A stretch of DNA of 64,000 bases from Bacteroidota bacterium. GTDB lineage: Bacteria; Bacteroidota; Bacteroidia; Sphingobacteriales; Sphingobacteriaceae. The notes under the pieces were generated by a model. It ran no database searches, was not told the DNA's origin, and worked only from the letters and a program-made list of their open reading frames with translations. The stretch covers positions 1 through 64,000 of the forward strand of contig JABDGE010000002.1 in assembly GCA_013286235.1 (NCBI GenBank), written 5' to 3'. This document shows, piece by piece, positions 41,585-52,109 of the stretch (positions within the stretch are counted from its first letter, which is position 1; every line of letters starts with the position of its first letter). A program made the position numbers and the translations under genes.

Positions 41585-42505
41585 TTGGCCGTGACAAAAA
41601 AAAGCCTTCTTTTTTTAATCTTATTTATTTCAGTATTTCTCAGATCATTTGCCCAGCACTCCGACGAAACTACCGACGAGGGTAAACTGCAGCGGTTTGA
41701 GGATTCGCTGACAACGCTGGGAAAGAATTTCATTAATGATTCGACCGGGACGAAGCGTCTCGATGCAAACTATGCGTTTATAAAAACGCTCGTCAACGCC
41801 TTGAAGATTCCGAACTCGTTTCTTTACCCCTTCGATTCGGTAAAATCCGTCAGCATCATTAACTCACCGGATAACCGTTTTCGCATATTCAGCTGGCCTG
41901 TACAGGCTGACGACGGGAGTTACCGGTTTTATGGCGCCATACAAATAAATACCGGCGGGAGCCTGCAGTTATACCCGCTGAACGACTATACGCCGTTTAT
42001 CAAACATCCCGAAGATACGGTTACCGATAACCGCAAGTGGTACGGCGCCGAGTATTACCGCATTGTGCCTGTTTATTCGCCCGGGCTTTACTACGTTTTA
42101 TTAGGCTGGAAGGGCAACAACATCCACACCAATAAGAAAGTGATTGAAGTGCTGTCCTTCAGGGATAATAAACCGGTGTTTGGCTATCCTGCTTTTATTG
42201 GCAACGGCAAAACGCGTAAGCGGGTGGTTTTTGAATATACAAGGCAGGCATCCATGCTTTTGCACTTTATCCCCGACCAGGATTTGATCGTGTTTGACCA
42301 CCTTTCTCCGCCTGATCCTAAACAACAAGACCATTTCGACATGTACGGACCCGACCTGAGCTACGACGGTTATAAGCTAAAAGACGGAAAATGGATTTAC
42401 GTGAACGATCTTGATATGCGAAATACACCCCAAAACAGGGATAATGATTTCGTCGACCCTAAAAAGCAAGCCCGCACCGACCGGGCGTCTATTGGCAACC
42501 AGTAG
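41585..42505 (+). CDS. Secreted hypothetical protein (TTG 41585 or GTG 41591 start)
   Basis: Signal peptide LLFLILFISVFLRSFAQ; long unbroken ORF. Confidence 0.75.
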   Translation: MAVTKKSLLFLILFISVFLRSFAQHSDETTDEGKLQRFEDSLTTLGKNFINDSTGTKRLDANYAFIKTLVNALKIPNSFLYPFDSVKSVSIINSPDNRFRIFSWPVQADDGSYRFYGAIQINTGGSLQLYPLNDYTPFIKHPEDTVTDNRKWYGAEYYRIVPVYSPGLYYVLLGWKGNNIHTNKKVIEVLSFRDNKPVFGYPAFIGNGKTRKRVVFEYTRQASMLLHFIPDQDLIVFDHLSPPDPKQQDHFDMYGPDLSYDGYKLKDGKWIYVNDLDMRNTPQNRDNDFVDPKKQARTDRASIGNQ

Positions 42506-42730
42506 TCAGGGCAAAAGTCTTGAGTCCTAAATCTAAAGTCGGATTTTCAGTCCTTTTAATTCAAGGCCCCCGAAACTTCCCTTCACAACTCACACCTTTC
42601 ACCTTTCGCCTTTCACCTTAAAATGCCTCATTCACAAAATTTTACTGTTTGGTCGCGAAGTATTACAGTATTTAATTTTGAATTACCGGAATTGTAGTAT
42701 TTTAGTCAAATTATTTAACTGACCTCATTT

Positions 42731-44233
42731 ATGGCGCAAGAAACTTTGGCAGCCGCGGCTGTTCCAACTAAATCCAAATACCCCAAAGCCGTACCTTACA
42801 TTATAGGCAACGAAGCCGCCGAGCGGTTCAGCTATTACGGGCTGCGGTCTATCCTGGTAACCTTCCTGGTAGCTCAATTTTATAACGCGACGAAAAACCC
42901 CGCATTAACCACTACTGCCGAGGCCCATGCTAACGAAGTAACTCACTTGTTTGTCACGCTTTCCTATTTTATGCCGCTGGTTGGCGGTATCCTGGCCGAC
43001 TGGTATCTTGGGAAATATAAGATAATCTTGTGGATATCGATCGTTTACTGCCTGGGTAACCTTTTCACCTCGTCTTTTACTACGAATTTACCCCTGTTTT
43101 CCACTGGTCTTATGCTTATCGCAGTTGGCGCAGGCGGTATTAAATCGTGCGTATCGGCAAATGTTGGCGACCAGTTCGATAAGTCAAACCAGGACTTGCT
43201 CTCAAAGGTCTACGGATGGTTTTACTTCAGCATCAATGCCGGTTCGATGATCTCTACCGTATTGATCCCCTGGGTCTATCAAAACTATGGCCCTCGCCTG
43301 GCCTTCGGCATCCCGGGGGTTTTGATGGCGCTGGCTACGATTATTTTCTTTTCGGGCCGTAAAATGTACGTACGGGTGCCCCCTTCGGGTGTTAACCGGA
43401 ACAATTTTGTGTTTATATCAGTTTATGCGCTCACCCATATCGGCAAAAAACAAAAAGGGCAATCGTGGCTCGATGTCGCCAAAGGCCCCTACGATCCTGA
43501 AAAAGTAGATGGTATAAAAGCCGTTTATCGCGTCATGGCTGTTTTCTTTTTCGCCTTGCCATTTTGGGTTGTATGGGACCAAAACCTTTCGGAATGGGTA
43601 CTGCAAGCTGCTAAAATGAACCGGACAATTGGCTTCGGGTCATGGCATTTCACTATGTTAGCCGGCCAGGTTCAGACCTTCAATCCTGTATTCCTACTCA
43701 TTTTCATCCCGGTGTTCAGTTATTGGGTTTATCCGTTTTTTAATAAGATCGGCCTTAAGGCGACCCCTTTGCGCCGCCTGGGTACGGGCTTGGTCTTAAC
43801 TGCCCTTTCGTTTGTCATCATAGCGATGGCTCAAACCCTGATCGATAATGGTCAAACACCATCCATATGGTGGCAGATACTCGCTTATGTTGTTTTATCG
43901 GCCGCCGAGGTACTTGTATCGATAACTGGCCTGGAATATGCCTACACACATTCTCCCAAATCGATGAAAAGCACGATGACCGCCATCTGGCTGATGGTGG
44001 TATCGATGGGTAACCTTATCACCGCTGGCGTTAACGCTAATATTGCGGGCAAAGGCGTTTTGGCTAAACATTTGGTAGGCGCTGACTATTACTGGAATTT
44101 TGATGTGGCGCTCATCGTTGTCTTTCTCGTCGTGTTTCTTTTTGTGGCGCCACGTCTTAAAGAGCATAACTATATCGAAAACCCTGAGCCAGCCGTAGAA
44201 AATAAGATAATAGCAGACACTAATAACTTATAG
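42731..44233 (+). CDS. POT/PTR family proton-dependent oligopeptide transporter
   Basis: YIIGNEAAERFSYYGLRSILVTFL, GGILADWYLGKYKII, GAGGIKSCVSANVGDQF. Confidence 0.94.
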   Translation: MAQETLAAAAVPTKSKYPKAVPYIIGNEAAERFSYYGLRSILVTFLVAQFYNATKNPALTTTAEAHANEVTHLFVTLSYFMPLVGGILADWYLGKYKIILWISIVYCLGNLFTSSFTTNLPLFSTGLMLIAVGAGGIKSCVSANVGDQFDKSNQDLLSKVYGWFYFSINAGSMISTVLIPWVYQNYGPRLAFGIPGVLMALATIIFFSGRKMYVRVPPSGVNRNNFVFISVYALTHIGKKQKGQSWLDVAKGPYDPEKVDGIKAVYRVMAVFFFALPFWVVWDQNLSEWVLQAAKMNRTIGFGSWHFTMLAGQVQTFNPVFLLIFIPVFSYWVYPFFNKIGLKATPLRRLGTGLVLTALSFVIIAMAQTLIDNGQTPSIWWQILAYVVLSAAEVLVSITGLEYAYTHSPKSMKSTMTAIWLMVVSMGNLITAGVNANIAGKGVLAKHLVGADYYWNFDVALIVVFLVVFLFVAPRLKEHNYIENPEPAVENKIIADTNNL

Positions 44234-44256
44234 GAGCCTCGCAATCGCTCTTTTGT

Positions 44257-44291
44257 AACAGGAAAGTTAGCAAAGCTTTCCTGTTTTTTTG
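44257..44291 (+). terminator. Rho-independent terminator after POT transporter
   Basis: AACAGGAAAG-ttagcaaag-CTTTCCTGTT followed by TTTTTT. Confidence 0.85.
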
Positions 44292-44350
44292 TTTAAATAA
44301 TCTTAAATCGCCTATTTTTGCCCTCTTGATAAATCGACAAGCCTAAAATA

Positions 44351-45082
44351 GTGCCAGATAGCGTAGTTATTATTCCCACTTATAATGAGAAGGAAAATAT
44401 CGAGCGGATGATCCGCAGGGTACTTTCCCTTCCCTATGATTTTCACCTGCTGATCATTGATGACGGATCGCCGGACGGCACGCAGAACATCGTTAAGCAA
44501 CTGCAAAACGAGTATCCCGAACGCCTTTTTATAGAGGAACGGCCAGGCAAACAGGGATTGGGAACGGCCTATATCCATGGATTCCGCTGGGCAATTGCGA
44601 GACATTACGAATATATTTTCGAGATGGATGCCGATTTTTCTCATAATCCCGATGATCTTTTAAAATTGCACCAGGCCTGCATCGAAGGCGCTGATGCTGC
44701 CATTGGATCGCGTTATATCAACGGGGTTAACGTAGTAAACTGGCCCATGAGCCGTGTGTTGATGAGCTATTTTGCGTCAGTCTATGTCCGCTTTATAACC
44801 CGGGTAAAAATAAAGGACTTCACTGCAGGGTTTATGTGCTACAAACGCCATGTATTGGAAACCATTAATTTGGATAAAATAAAATTTGTGGGCTATGCTT
44901 TTCAGATCGAGATGAAATACACCGCCATCCGGCATGGCTTTAAAGTTGTGGAAGTGCCCATCATATTTACCGACCGTACAGCAGGAACTTCGAAAATGTC
45001 GACCCGTATATTTAGAGAGGCATTTTTGGGGGTAATCCAGATGCGCATCAATGCGATTTTTAGAAAGTACCCGGAAGGATGA
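44351..45082 (+). CDS. Polyprenol-phosphate mannosyltransferase-like GT2 glycosyltransferase
   Basis: VVIIPTYNEKENIERMI, LLIIDDGSPDGTQNIV, FEMDADFSHNPDDL, DFTAGFMCYKRHVLE; GTG start. Confidence 0.92.
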   Translation: MPDSVVIIPTYNEKENIERMIRRVLSLPYDFHLLIIDDGSPDGTQNIVKQLQNEYPERLFIEERPGKQGLGTAYIHGFRWAIARHYEYIFEMDADFSHNPDDLLKLHQACIEGADAAIGSRYINGVNVVNWPMSRVLMSYFASVYVRFITRVKIKDFTAGFMCYKRHVLETINLDKIKFVGYAFQIEMKYTAIRHGFKVVEVPIIFTDRTAGTSKMSTRIFREAFLGVIQMRINAIFRKYPEG

Positions 45083-45101
45083 TTTTGATTTCGGATTTCG
45101 G

Positions 45102-45119
45102 TCCCGATAGCTATCGGGA
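45102..45119. repeat. Palindrome TCCCGATAGCTATCGGGA (family member)
   Basis: Perfect 18-bp self-complementary sequence. Confidence 0.9.
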
Positions 45120-45256
45120 TTCAATTTCGGATTTATTTAATAGCGAAAAGGGTCTACCCCCATCCAAAAGCACTGTCATAGTCCGATGCTCTTAAAATCT
45201 TAATTCCGCATTCGACATTTTGCATTGCGACTTCATTACAACATTCCGCAATCGGC

Positions 45257-45274
45257 TCCCGATAGCTATCGGGA
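45257..45274. repeat. Palindrome TCCCGATAGCTATCGGGA (family member)
   Basis: Perfect 18-bp self-complementary sequence. Confidence 0.9.
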
Positions 45275-45348
45275 CCGACTTCACTGCAACATTCCCAAAT
45301 CCGAAATCGAACATTCGAAATCCGAAATTATCCTTAATTTCGTCACTA

Positions 45349-46371
45349 ATGAATGAACATCTTGATCCCGCCTCCGAACGTCTCTCCCCTGCTGAACGCG
45401 ACATTGAAAAAGTGCTGCGTCCGCAGGTATTTGAGGATTTTACGGGTCAGCATAAAATATTAGCCAACTTAAAAATATTTGTATTAGCCGCCCGGCAGCG
45501 TGGCGAAGCGCTGGATCATGTGCTGCTTCATGGCCCGCCGGGATTGGGTAAAACCACGCTTTCCTACATCATCGCCAATGAGATGGGCGTTGGGATAAAG
45601 ATCACATCTGGACCGGTGCTGGACAAACCGGGCGATCTTGCCGGCCTGCTAACCAACCTCGAAACCGGCGATATTTTGTTTATAGATGAGATACACCGAT
45701 TAAGCCCATTGGTCGAAGAGTACCTGTACTCGGCAATGGAGGACTTTAAGATCGACATCATGCTGGAAAGCGGCCCCAACGCCCGTTCGGTTCAAATTTC
45801 TCTTAACCCTTTTACGCTGGTCGGCGCTACTACACGCTCGGGCCTGCTAACAGCCCCGCTTCGTGCCCGCTTCGGTATCAACGCAAGGTTGGAGTACTAT
45901 GATGCAAAATTGCTTACCACCATTTTGCTGCGCTCCGCGTCAATATTAAAAACACCGATAAGCGATGAAGGCGCGTTCGAAATAGCTCGCCGCAGCCGTG
46001 GCACACCGCGTATAGCCAACGCCTTGCTTCGCCGTACACGTGATTTTGCACAAATTAAGGGTGATGGTAATATCGATACCGCTATTGCAAAATATGCCTT
46101 GAACGCATTGAACGTAGATGAACATGGCCTTGATGAAATGGACAACAAGATATTGAGCACCATCATCGACAAGTTTAAAGGCGGTCCTGTCGGACTCAAA
46201 ACGATAGCTACCGCCGTGGGCGAAGACGAAGGCACCATTGAAGAAGTTTATGAGCCCTTTTTGATACAGGAAGGTTTTTTAATGCGCACCGCCCGCGGAC
46301 GCGAGGTAACTGACATGGCCTATAAGCATTTGGGCAAATTTAAAGCCGGGGGAAATCCGAGCTTGTTTTAA
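45349..46371 (+). CDS. ruvB: Holliday junction branch migration helicase RuvB
   Basis: [70 protein letters not shown]; start at [12 protein letters not shown]. Confidence 0.97.
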   Translation: MNEHLDPASERLSPAERDIEKVLRPQVFEDFTGQHKILANLKIFVLAARQRGEALDHVLLHGPPGLGKTTLSYIIANEMGVGIKITSGPVLDKPGDLAGLLTNLETGDILFIDEIHRLSPLVEEYLYSAMEDFKIDIMLESGPNARSVQISLNPFTLVGATTRSGLLTAPLRARFGINARLEYYDAKLLTTILLRSASILKTPISDEGAFEIARRSRGTPRIANALLRRTRDFAQIKGDGNIDTAIAKYALNALNVDEHGLDEMDNKILSTIIDKFKGGPVGLKTIATAVGEDEGTIEEVYEPFLIQEGFLMRTARGREVTDMAYKHLGKFKAGGNPSLF

Positions 46372-46413
46372 GCGCTCGATTGTTGCGGCGATGGTTGGTA
46401 TTCATTATTATGC

Positions 46414-46496
46414 GAGTCAAGAAAAATACTGATGAGATGGACAATTTATTGAAAAGAGACAGAATTGGTCCGATTGAGTCTTTGTTTAGTTGCAAA
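46414..46496 (+). repeat. Dispersed element copy 1 (translates VKKNTDEMDNLLKRDRIGPIESLFSCK)
   Basis: Aligned by eye with 56063-56145 and the reverse complement of 49231-49310. Confidence 0.8.
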
Positions 46497-46584
46497 ACGA
46501 GCGGTATGTATTTTCCTATCTTGGTTCTTGGCTCTTGGTTCCTGGCTCTTGGCTCTTGCTTCACATTATCAAACGACAAATAAA

Positions 46585-47667
46585 ATGAAAGCTGTTTTTT
46601 CCACTTTATTGCTGGTCCTGGCTGTTTTTGCAGCATCGGCCCAAAAGCCCATCCGGGTTTGCGTAGCGGGTTTGAATCATGATCATGCCCATGGCATTTT
46701 GCGGCGCTACAAGGATGGCACGGTTGATATTGTGGGCATTGCTGAACCGAACAAGGAATTGTGGGCCAAATACGGCAAGCTTTACCATATACCCGACTCA
46801 TTGTTTTTTACTGATCTTAAACAAATGCTGCTGCTGAAAAAGCCTGATGCCGTTTTGGGCTATAATGCCGTAGCCAATCATGTGGATATTGTGGAGATAT
46901 GTGCGCCATTGCATATCCCGGTGATGGTAGAAAAACCCCTGGCCGCTACATTGGCACAGGCCAAACGGATAGAAGCTTTGGCTAATCAGTACCATATCCA
47001 GGTGCTTACCAACTATGAAACAACCTGGTATCCCTCCAATTTGTACATCTATAATACGGTTGCGTCCGGCAAAATCGGTTCCATCAAAAAAATGGTGGCG
47101 CACGATGGCCACCAGGGGCCGAAAGAAATTGGCTGCAGTAAGGAGTTTCTGGCCTGGCTCACCGACCCGGTCTTGAACGGCGCCGGCCCCTTGAATGATT
47201 TTGGCTGCTACGGCGCGGACCTGATGACCTGGCTAATGCACGGTCAAAAACCAATAGCCGTTACCGCCATTACCCGGCACTACAAACCGGATGTGTATCC
47301 CAAAGTTGAGGATGACGCCACCATTCTTGTGGAATACCCCGGCGCTATGGGTCAGATCGAAGCTTCCTGGAACTGGCCTTTCGGTATCAAAGACTTTGAG
47401 GTTTTTGGCGAAACAGGTTACCTGCATGCCCTGGATACGGCCAACATCGTAACCCGGATGCGTGAAAACATAAAGGGAACCCTGAAAACCCCTCCCCTAA
47501 CCGCTCCCATCAATGATGCCATCCTGTACCTCACGGCTGTACTTAACGGTTCCCTTTCCGGAACGGATGACCAATCTTCCTTAAATTACAACATGGTGGT
47601 GATGGAAATACTGGATGCTGCCAAGCGTTCGGCAAAAGAAGGAAAGCGGATTTTGATCACCGATTGA
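46585..47667 (+). CDS. Secreted Gfo/Idh/MocA-family oxidoreductase
   Basis: Signal peptide MKAVFSTLLLVLAVFAASAQ; PVMVEKPLAATLAQAKRIEALA (EKP motif). Confidence 0.9.
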   Translation: MKAVFSTLLLVLAVFAASAQKPIRVCVAGLNHDHAHGILRRYKDGTVDIVGIAEPNKELWAKYGKLYHIPDSLFFTDLKQMLLLKKPDAVLGYNAVANHVDIVEICAPLHIPVMVEKPLAATLAQAKRIEALANQYHIQVLTNYETTWYPSNLYIYNTVASGKIGSIKKMVAHDGHQGPKEIGCSKEFLAWLTDPVLNGAGPLNDFGCYGADLMTWLMHGQKPIAVTAITRHYKPDVYPKVEDDATILVEYPGAMGQIEASWNWPFGIKDFEVFGETGYLHALDTANIVTRMRENIKGTLKTPPLTAPINDAILYLTAVLNGSLSGTDDQSSLNYNMVVMEILDAAKRSAKEGKRILITD

Positions 47668-47921
47668 GCCGATTAATGTGATTAGAGGCAAGGTGCTTAG
47701 CGTATGAAAGTTCAAAAAACACTCCTCCGCTAAATTTAGGGGAGGTAAGGGACAAAACACTTTGCGTTCTCAGCGCCTCCTTTGAGTTCTCTGTGGTTAA
47801 ATGCAACTGTCCCTAAACATGGTTAGCAATACGGGGAACTAATTTTCGTTTTTTGTGTTATTTATTTATCGAAAATAAAATAATACTACATTTGCCGCAC
47901 ATCATACTTTAATTCTCACTC

Positions 47922-48704
47922 ATGTTAAAACGAATCATTCCCACTATTTTCCTGGGATTTTTAGCCACCGCGACATTCGGACAAGGTAACACCGCTGTTA
48001 TTATGGCCCGCAAACAGGTGCCTATTGTTTGTTACCACCAGATACGCGACTGGCGTCCGACTGATAAGAAGGTCGACAAAGATTATATCATTCCAATTGC
48101 CGCTTTCAAAGAGCACATGAAAATGCTTTCCGACAGCGGCTATCATACTATTTTGCCCGATCAGTTGTATAATTATCTAACCAATGGTACGCCGCTGCCG
48201 GCAAAGCCGATCATGCTAACCTTTGACGACACCGATCTTGACCAATGGGAAGTTGCCCGGCCTGAAATGAAAAAATACGGCTTTAAAGGGGTATTTTTTA
48301 TTATGACGGTGTCATTGGGCAGGCAGCATTATATGAGTATTGCACAGGTGAAACAACTTTCGGATGAGGGAAATGTTATTGAAAGCCATACCTGGGATCA
48401 TCATCGTGTTGATAGATATAAGCATGACCCTAATCCTAAAAAAGATGACTGGGTAATACAAATCGACAAACCAACCAAAAAATTGGAAGAAATTACCGGC
48501 AAAAAAATAGATTACTTTGCTTATCCCTTCGGCGTTTGGAAAAGGCCTGTTTTATCGGAATTGAGAAAACATGGTTTTAAAATGGCCTTCCAACTGGCGG
48601 ATAAGCGCGATGAAACCGACCCATTGATGACTGTCCGCCGCATTTTGGATAGCGGCTACTGGACAACCAAAACGTTCAGTAATAGTTTAAGACATAGTTT
48701 TTAG
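47922..48704 (+). CDS. Secreted polysaccharide deacetylase family protein
   Basis: VPIVCYHQI, PIMLTFDDTDLDQWE, VIESHTWDHHRVDRY, FAYPFGVW. Confidence 0.92.
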   Translation: MLKRIIPTIFLGFLATATFGQGNTAVIMARKQVPIVCYHQIRDWRPTDKKVDKDYIIPIAAFKEHMKMLSDSGYHTILPDQLYNYLTNGTPLPAKPIMLTFDDTDLDQWEVARPEMKKYGFKGVFFIMTVSLGRQHYMSIAQVKQLSDEGNVIESHTWDHHRVDRYKHDPNPKKDDWVIQIDKPTKKLEEITGKKIDYFAYPFGVWKRPVLSELRKHGFKMAFQLADKRDETDPLMTVRRILDSGYWTTKTFSNSLRHSF

Positions 48705-48912
48705 CCCCCCGGCCCCCTGAAAGGGGAGTGTCGTTGGGGGACTTAATGTCGAATATCGAACGCCGAATGTCAAATGATGAAGTAAAACTTCGAAATCTAC
48801 ATTCAAAATTCATTATTCGATATTGTCACCTGCATTTCTGTTTTAAATTAGCGTCATTAATTCTGTAATAGGGAACCTCTAACCTTAGTCGAAGTGTCTT
48901 CCGGACTTCCGG

Positions 48913-48930
48913 TCCCGATAGCTATCGGGA
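48913..48930. repeat. Palindrome TCCCGATAGCTATCGGGA (family member)
   Basis: Perfect 18-bp palindrome flanked by AGTCCGAA-type octamers. Confidence 0.9.
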
Positions 48931-48949
48931 TTCCGACTTTCGGACTAAC

Positions 48950-49138
48950 CTACAAATTTTCACCTGCCGGCCCTTGCCCTTTATTGGGCGAGTTTTCCAA
49001 TTCGGGCGCCAATTGATCATTATCGGATTGCGGCTCAATGGCCGTATTTGCCCTAATCTTATCTGAACTATCTTGCCCTGCCTGCCCCTTGCCTTTCTTA
49101 AGACCGTTACCGGGTTTCTTTGCTTCTGCCGTTTTCAT
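48950..49138 (-). CDS. Small hydrophilic hypothetical protein
   Basis: 62-aa ORF MKTAEAKKPGNGLKKGKGQAGQDSSDKIRANTAIEPQSDNDQLAPELENSPNKGQGPAGENL. Confidence 0.5.
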   Translation of the reverse strand: MKTAEAKKPGNGLKKGKGQAGQDSSDKIRANTAIEPQSDNDQLAPELENSPNKGQGPAGENL

Positions 49139-49230
49139 TTTATTATTATATTATTCGTACGAATCAGGAGTCAAAATAAAATCGCCTATGTGCGGGAAGG
49201 ACCTAGGATAAAGGAGTTAAATTCCGGCCA

Positions 49231-49310
49231 CTTTGCAGCTAAACAAAGACCCAAACGGCCTGCTCTCTCTTTTCGACAATTTATCCATCTTATCCGTATT
49301 TATCTTGGCA
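49231..49310 (-). repeat. Dispersed element copy 3 (translates AKINTDKMDKLSKRESRPFGSLFSCK on the minus strand)
   Basis: Reverse complement aligns with copies at 46414 and 56063. Confidence 0.8.
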
Positions 49311-49440
49311 CCGGGTTCGTAACTCCCCTCGGGCTTTCTTCTTTTATCCTAACACTTCATCCTGCCACTGCTACTGCCACCGCCACCGCAACTTTCTCCC
49401 TGGCTCTTGGTTCTTGGCTCTTGATTCTTGTTAGTAGTAT

Positions 49441-49833
49441 TTATTGCCTGGCTACCCAAATAAATGCCTGGTCGATAGCCGAAAGCCGGAAGTTTTTAAA
49501 TTTTCCGGGAATGATGTATTTAAATAGATCGCTGTAGCCGCGTAAAAAACGTTGATCCGACACGATGGCCACTTTGTTCCACTTAAAAAAATGTTTCAGG
49601 CCTAACGCCACATTCCCGCACCACATACCCGACGTGAAGTTTTTTATATCCGTCTCCAGCACCAGGATGAAATTTATTCTTTTCGTCCGTTTGAGCTGGT
49701 CGTCAAGCAGGCTTGTCAATGTTTCAATATACTCCTGTTCGGTAACCTCATGGTGGGCGTGAATACCTGCAACATGAGGGGGTAACTCCGTAATTAGCCT
49801 TAACATGTGCAAATATTTAGTTATATCCTGCAA
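49441..49833 (-). CDS. SpoIIAA/STAS-like hypothetical protein
   Basis: TKRINFILVLETDIKNFTSGMWCGNVALGLKHFFKWNKVAIVSDQRFLRGYSDLFKYIIPGKFKNF resembles SpoIIAA-like proteins. Confidence 0.7.
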   Translation of the reverse strand: MQDITKYLHMLRLITELPPHVAGIHAHHEVTEQEYIETLTSLLDDQLKRTKRINFILVLETDIKNFTSGMWCGNVALGLKHFFKWNKVAIVSDQRFLRGYSDLFKYIIPGKFKNFRLSAIDQAFIWVARQ

Positions 49834-49947
49834 TAATTACACCAAAAGTTTATTTTCGTTCTATTAATTTAAAATTGTGTCACATAAGTTAAATTTAAAC
49901 AAAACTATCTTCCCGATTCACTTTACTGATAATGGTATATTTGCGAT

Positions 49948-50886
49948 GTGACCCGGCACAGGAAAAACTATACCAAACTGATAAAGGACGAGGCGAAAAG
50001 ACTCGGATTTCTATTCTGTGGTATTTCCCAAGCTGGTTTTTTAGCCGAAGAGGCGCCAAAGCTGGAGGCCTGGCTCAAAAACGGCATGCATGGCGAGATG
50101 CAATATATGGAAAATCATTTCGACAAACGCCTTGACCCCCGTTTGCTGGTCGACGGCGCAAAATCTGTTATATCACTGGGCTTAAATTACTATACCAACC
50201 AAATTCAAACCGATCCATTAAGCCCCAAAATATCAAAATATGCTTATGGCACTGACTATCACAGTGTTATTAAGGGAAAGCTAAAGGAGCTCCTGGCTGT
50301 CATCAATGAAAAGATCGGTAAAGTGAACGGCCGTGCATTCGTAGATTCGGCGCCGGTATTGGATAAAGCCTGGGCCAAAAAAGCAGGCCTGGGCTGGATC
50401 GGTAAAAATTCAAACCTGATCAATAAGAACGCCGGCTCTTTCTTTTTTTTGGCGGAGTTGATTATCGACCTGGAACTTGAATACGAAATTGCACCGGCGG
50501 CTGATCATTGCGGCACCTGCACGCGATGCATCGATGCCTGCCCTACTGAAGCGATCGCTGCGCCCTACCTCGTTGACGGCAGTAAATGTATATCCTACCT
50601 CACCATTGAGCTAAAGAACGCGATCCCGGATGAATTTAAGGGCAAAATGGACAACTGGATGTTCGGCTGTGACATTTGCCAGGATGTGTGCCCCTGGAAC
50701 AAGTTTTCCGTTTTGCACAAGGAAGCAGCCTTTGATCCAAACCCTGAATTGCTGGAGATGAACAAAAAAGAATGGGAAGACATCACAGAAGACGTTTTTC
50801 AAAAGGTGTTTAAGAATTCCGCTGTAAAAAGAATCAAATTTAATGGCCTTAAAAGAAATATCGATTTTCTGAAAACGCAGGCGTAG
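49948..50886 (+). CDS. queG: Epoxyqueuosine reductase
   Basis: [40 protein letters not shown] and [11 protein letters not shown] Fe-S motifs; GTG start. Confidence 0.95.
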   Translation: MTRHRKNYTKLIKDEAKRLGFLFCGISQAGFLAEEAPKLEAWLKNGMHGEMQYMENHFDKRLDPRLLVDGAKSVISLGLNYYTNQIQTDPLSPKISKYAYGTDYHSVIKGKLKELLAVINEKIGKVNGRAFVDSAPVLDKAWAKKAGLGWIGKNSNLINKNAGSFFFLAELIIDLELEYEIAPAADHCGTCTRCIDACPTEAIAAPYLVDGSKCISYLTIELKNAIPDEFKGKMDNWMFGCDICQDVCPWNKFSVLHKEAAFDPNPELLEMNKKEWEDITEDVFQKVFKNSAVKRIKFNGLKRNIDFLKTQA

Positions 50887-50912
50887 CGCTTGCCATAACT
50901 CGTGATCCGCAA

Positions 50913-52013
50913 TTATCCTTTTTTGAATTTGTCTGCCAGCATCTTCAGCATATCCTCATTTACGGGGACCGCCGGCTTGTCATCCCGCTTTTTAAAAGGC
51001 TCGCGCTGGTGGTTTGTATTTGGACTAACGGGCCTTTGATATTCTTTTGGAGCCTGGATCGTATTAACCGGCTGTTTTTGCGGTACCTGGGGACTTGGCG
51101 CCCCTGGATTCACGTCCTCCTTTGGCTTTGATCCGATAGCTATCGGATGCGTACTCCTGGCTATTTTTTCGGCTGTTTTCTTCGCGTTCCAGCGGTTATA
51201 GATCTCCTCGAGCCGGCGTTTAGTATAAAGTGGAAAATCCCCCTGCATCATCCAGGAGTAATAGCTGGGCTCGATCCGGAAAACTTCCTCAACCGGCTTT
51301 CCTTTATGCTTGCCAAAATTGAAAACCTCCTCTCCCTTTTCATTATAAACCATGCGGGCCGCAAAGTCAACCGGGCTGTTCAGGTTGGTGAACTGGTGTA
51401 AAGCAGCAATGTCGTTCGCTACAGGGAAACTGCGATTGCCTTTTTTGTCCTCCCACTCCTGTTTTTCGTACCTGGCTATTTGCGCTATTAAAACCTCCAT
51501 TGTAGCGCGTGTATCTGCTTCGGCCGAGTGGGCATTCACTATTTCTTTATTGCAATAAAATTGATAGGCTGCTTTCAACGTACGCTGCTCCATCTGGTGG
51601 AAGATATTCTGAACATCCACAAAATGGCGGTTGCTTAAATCGAAGGAAACATCGGCCCGCAAAAACTCTTCCATCAGCATAGGGATGTCAAACTTGTTGG
51701 AATTAAAACCGGCAAGGTCGCTTTCACCGATGAACCCGGCAATAGCCGGGGCCAATTGCTTAAATAGCGGCTCATTTTTAATGTCTTCGTCATAAATTCC
51801 ATGAATAAGCGACGACTCCAACGGTATAGGCACCCCCGGGTTAATACGCCAGGTTTTCACGTCCTCGGCGCCATCTGGAAAGAGTTTGATAACCGAAATT
51901 TCCACAATACGATCCGAGCCAACGTTGGTACCGGTAGCTTCCAGGTCAAAAAAGGCCAGGGGGCGTTTTAAATTCAGTTTTATCATTTGCATTAAAAACA
52001 GGAGTGGCGGCAA
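50913..52013 (-). CDS. DNA polymerase III epsilon-like 3'-5' exonuclease
   Basis: RPLAFFDLEATGTNVGSDRIVEISVIKL, LAGFNSNKFDIPMLMEEF, NAHSAEADTRATMEVL. Confidence 0.9.
   Translation of the reverse strand: MPPLLFLMQMIKLNLKRPLAFFDLEATGTNVGSDRIVEISVIKLFPDGAEDVKTWRINPGVPIPLESSLIHGIYDEDIKNEPLFKQLAPAIAGFIGESDLAGFNSNKFDIPMLMEEFLRADVSFDLSNRHFVDVQNIFHQMEQRTLKAAYQFYCNKEIVNAHSAEADTRATMEVLIAQIARYEKQEWEDKKGNRSFPVANDIAALHQFTNLNSPVDFAARMVYNEKGEEVFNFGKHKGKPVEEVFRIEPSYYSWMMQGDFPLYTKRRLEEIYNRWNAKKTAEKIARSTHPIAIGSKPKEDVNPGAPSPQVPQKQPVNTIQAPKEYQRPVSPNTNHQREPFKKRDDKPAVPVNEDMLKMLADKFKKG
51131..51148. repeat. Palindrome ATCCGATAGCTATCGGAT inside the exonuclease CDS
   Basis: Same core as the intergenic palindrome family; encodes HPIAIGS. 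Confidence 0.85.
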
Positions 52014-52109
52014 AGGTCATAAAAAGAATTTGCACTGGAAATTTTTAATTTCAATATTAATTTACCCGCCAATTGTTATATTTAGAAACCCTAATTAATA
52101 AATTAAATT

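Noticed and set aside
44250-44350. Possible riboswitch between POT transporter and glycosyltransferase
   Set aside because: The only structure is a simple terminator hairpin with U-tract.
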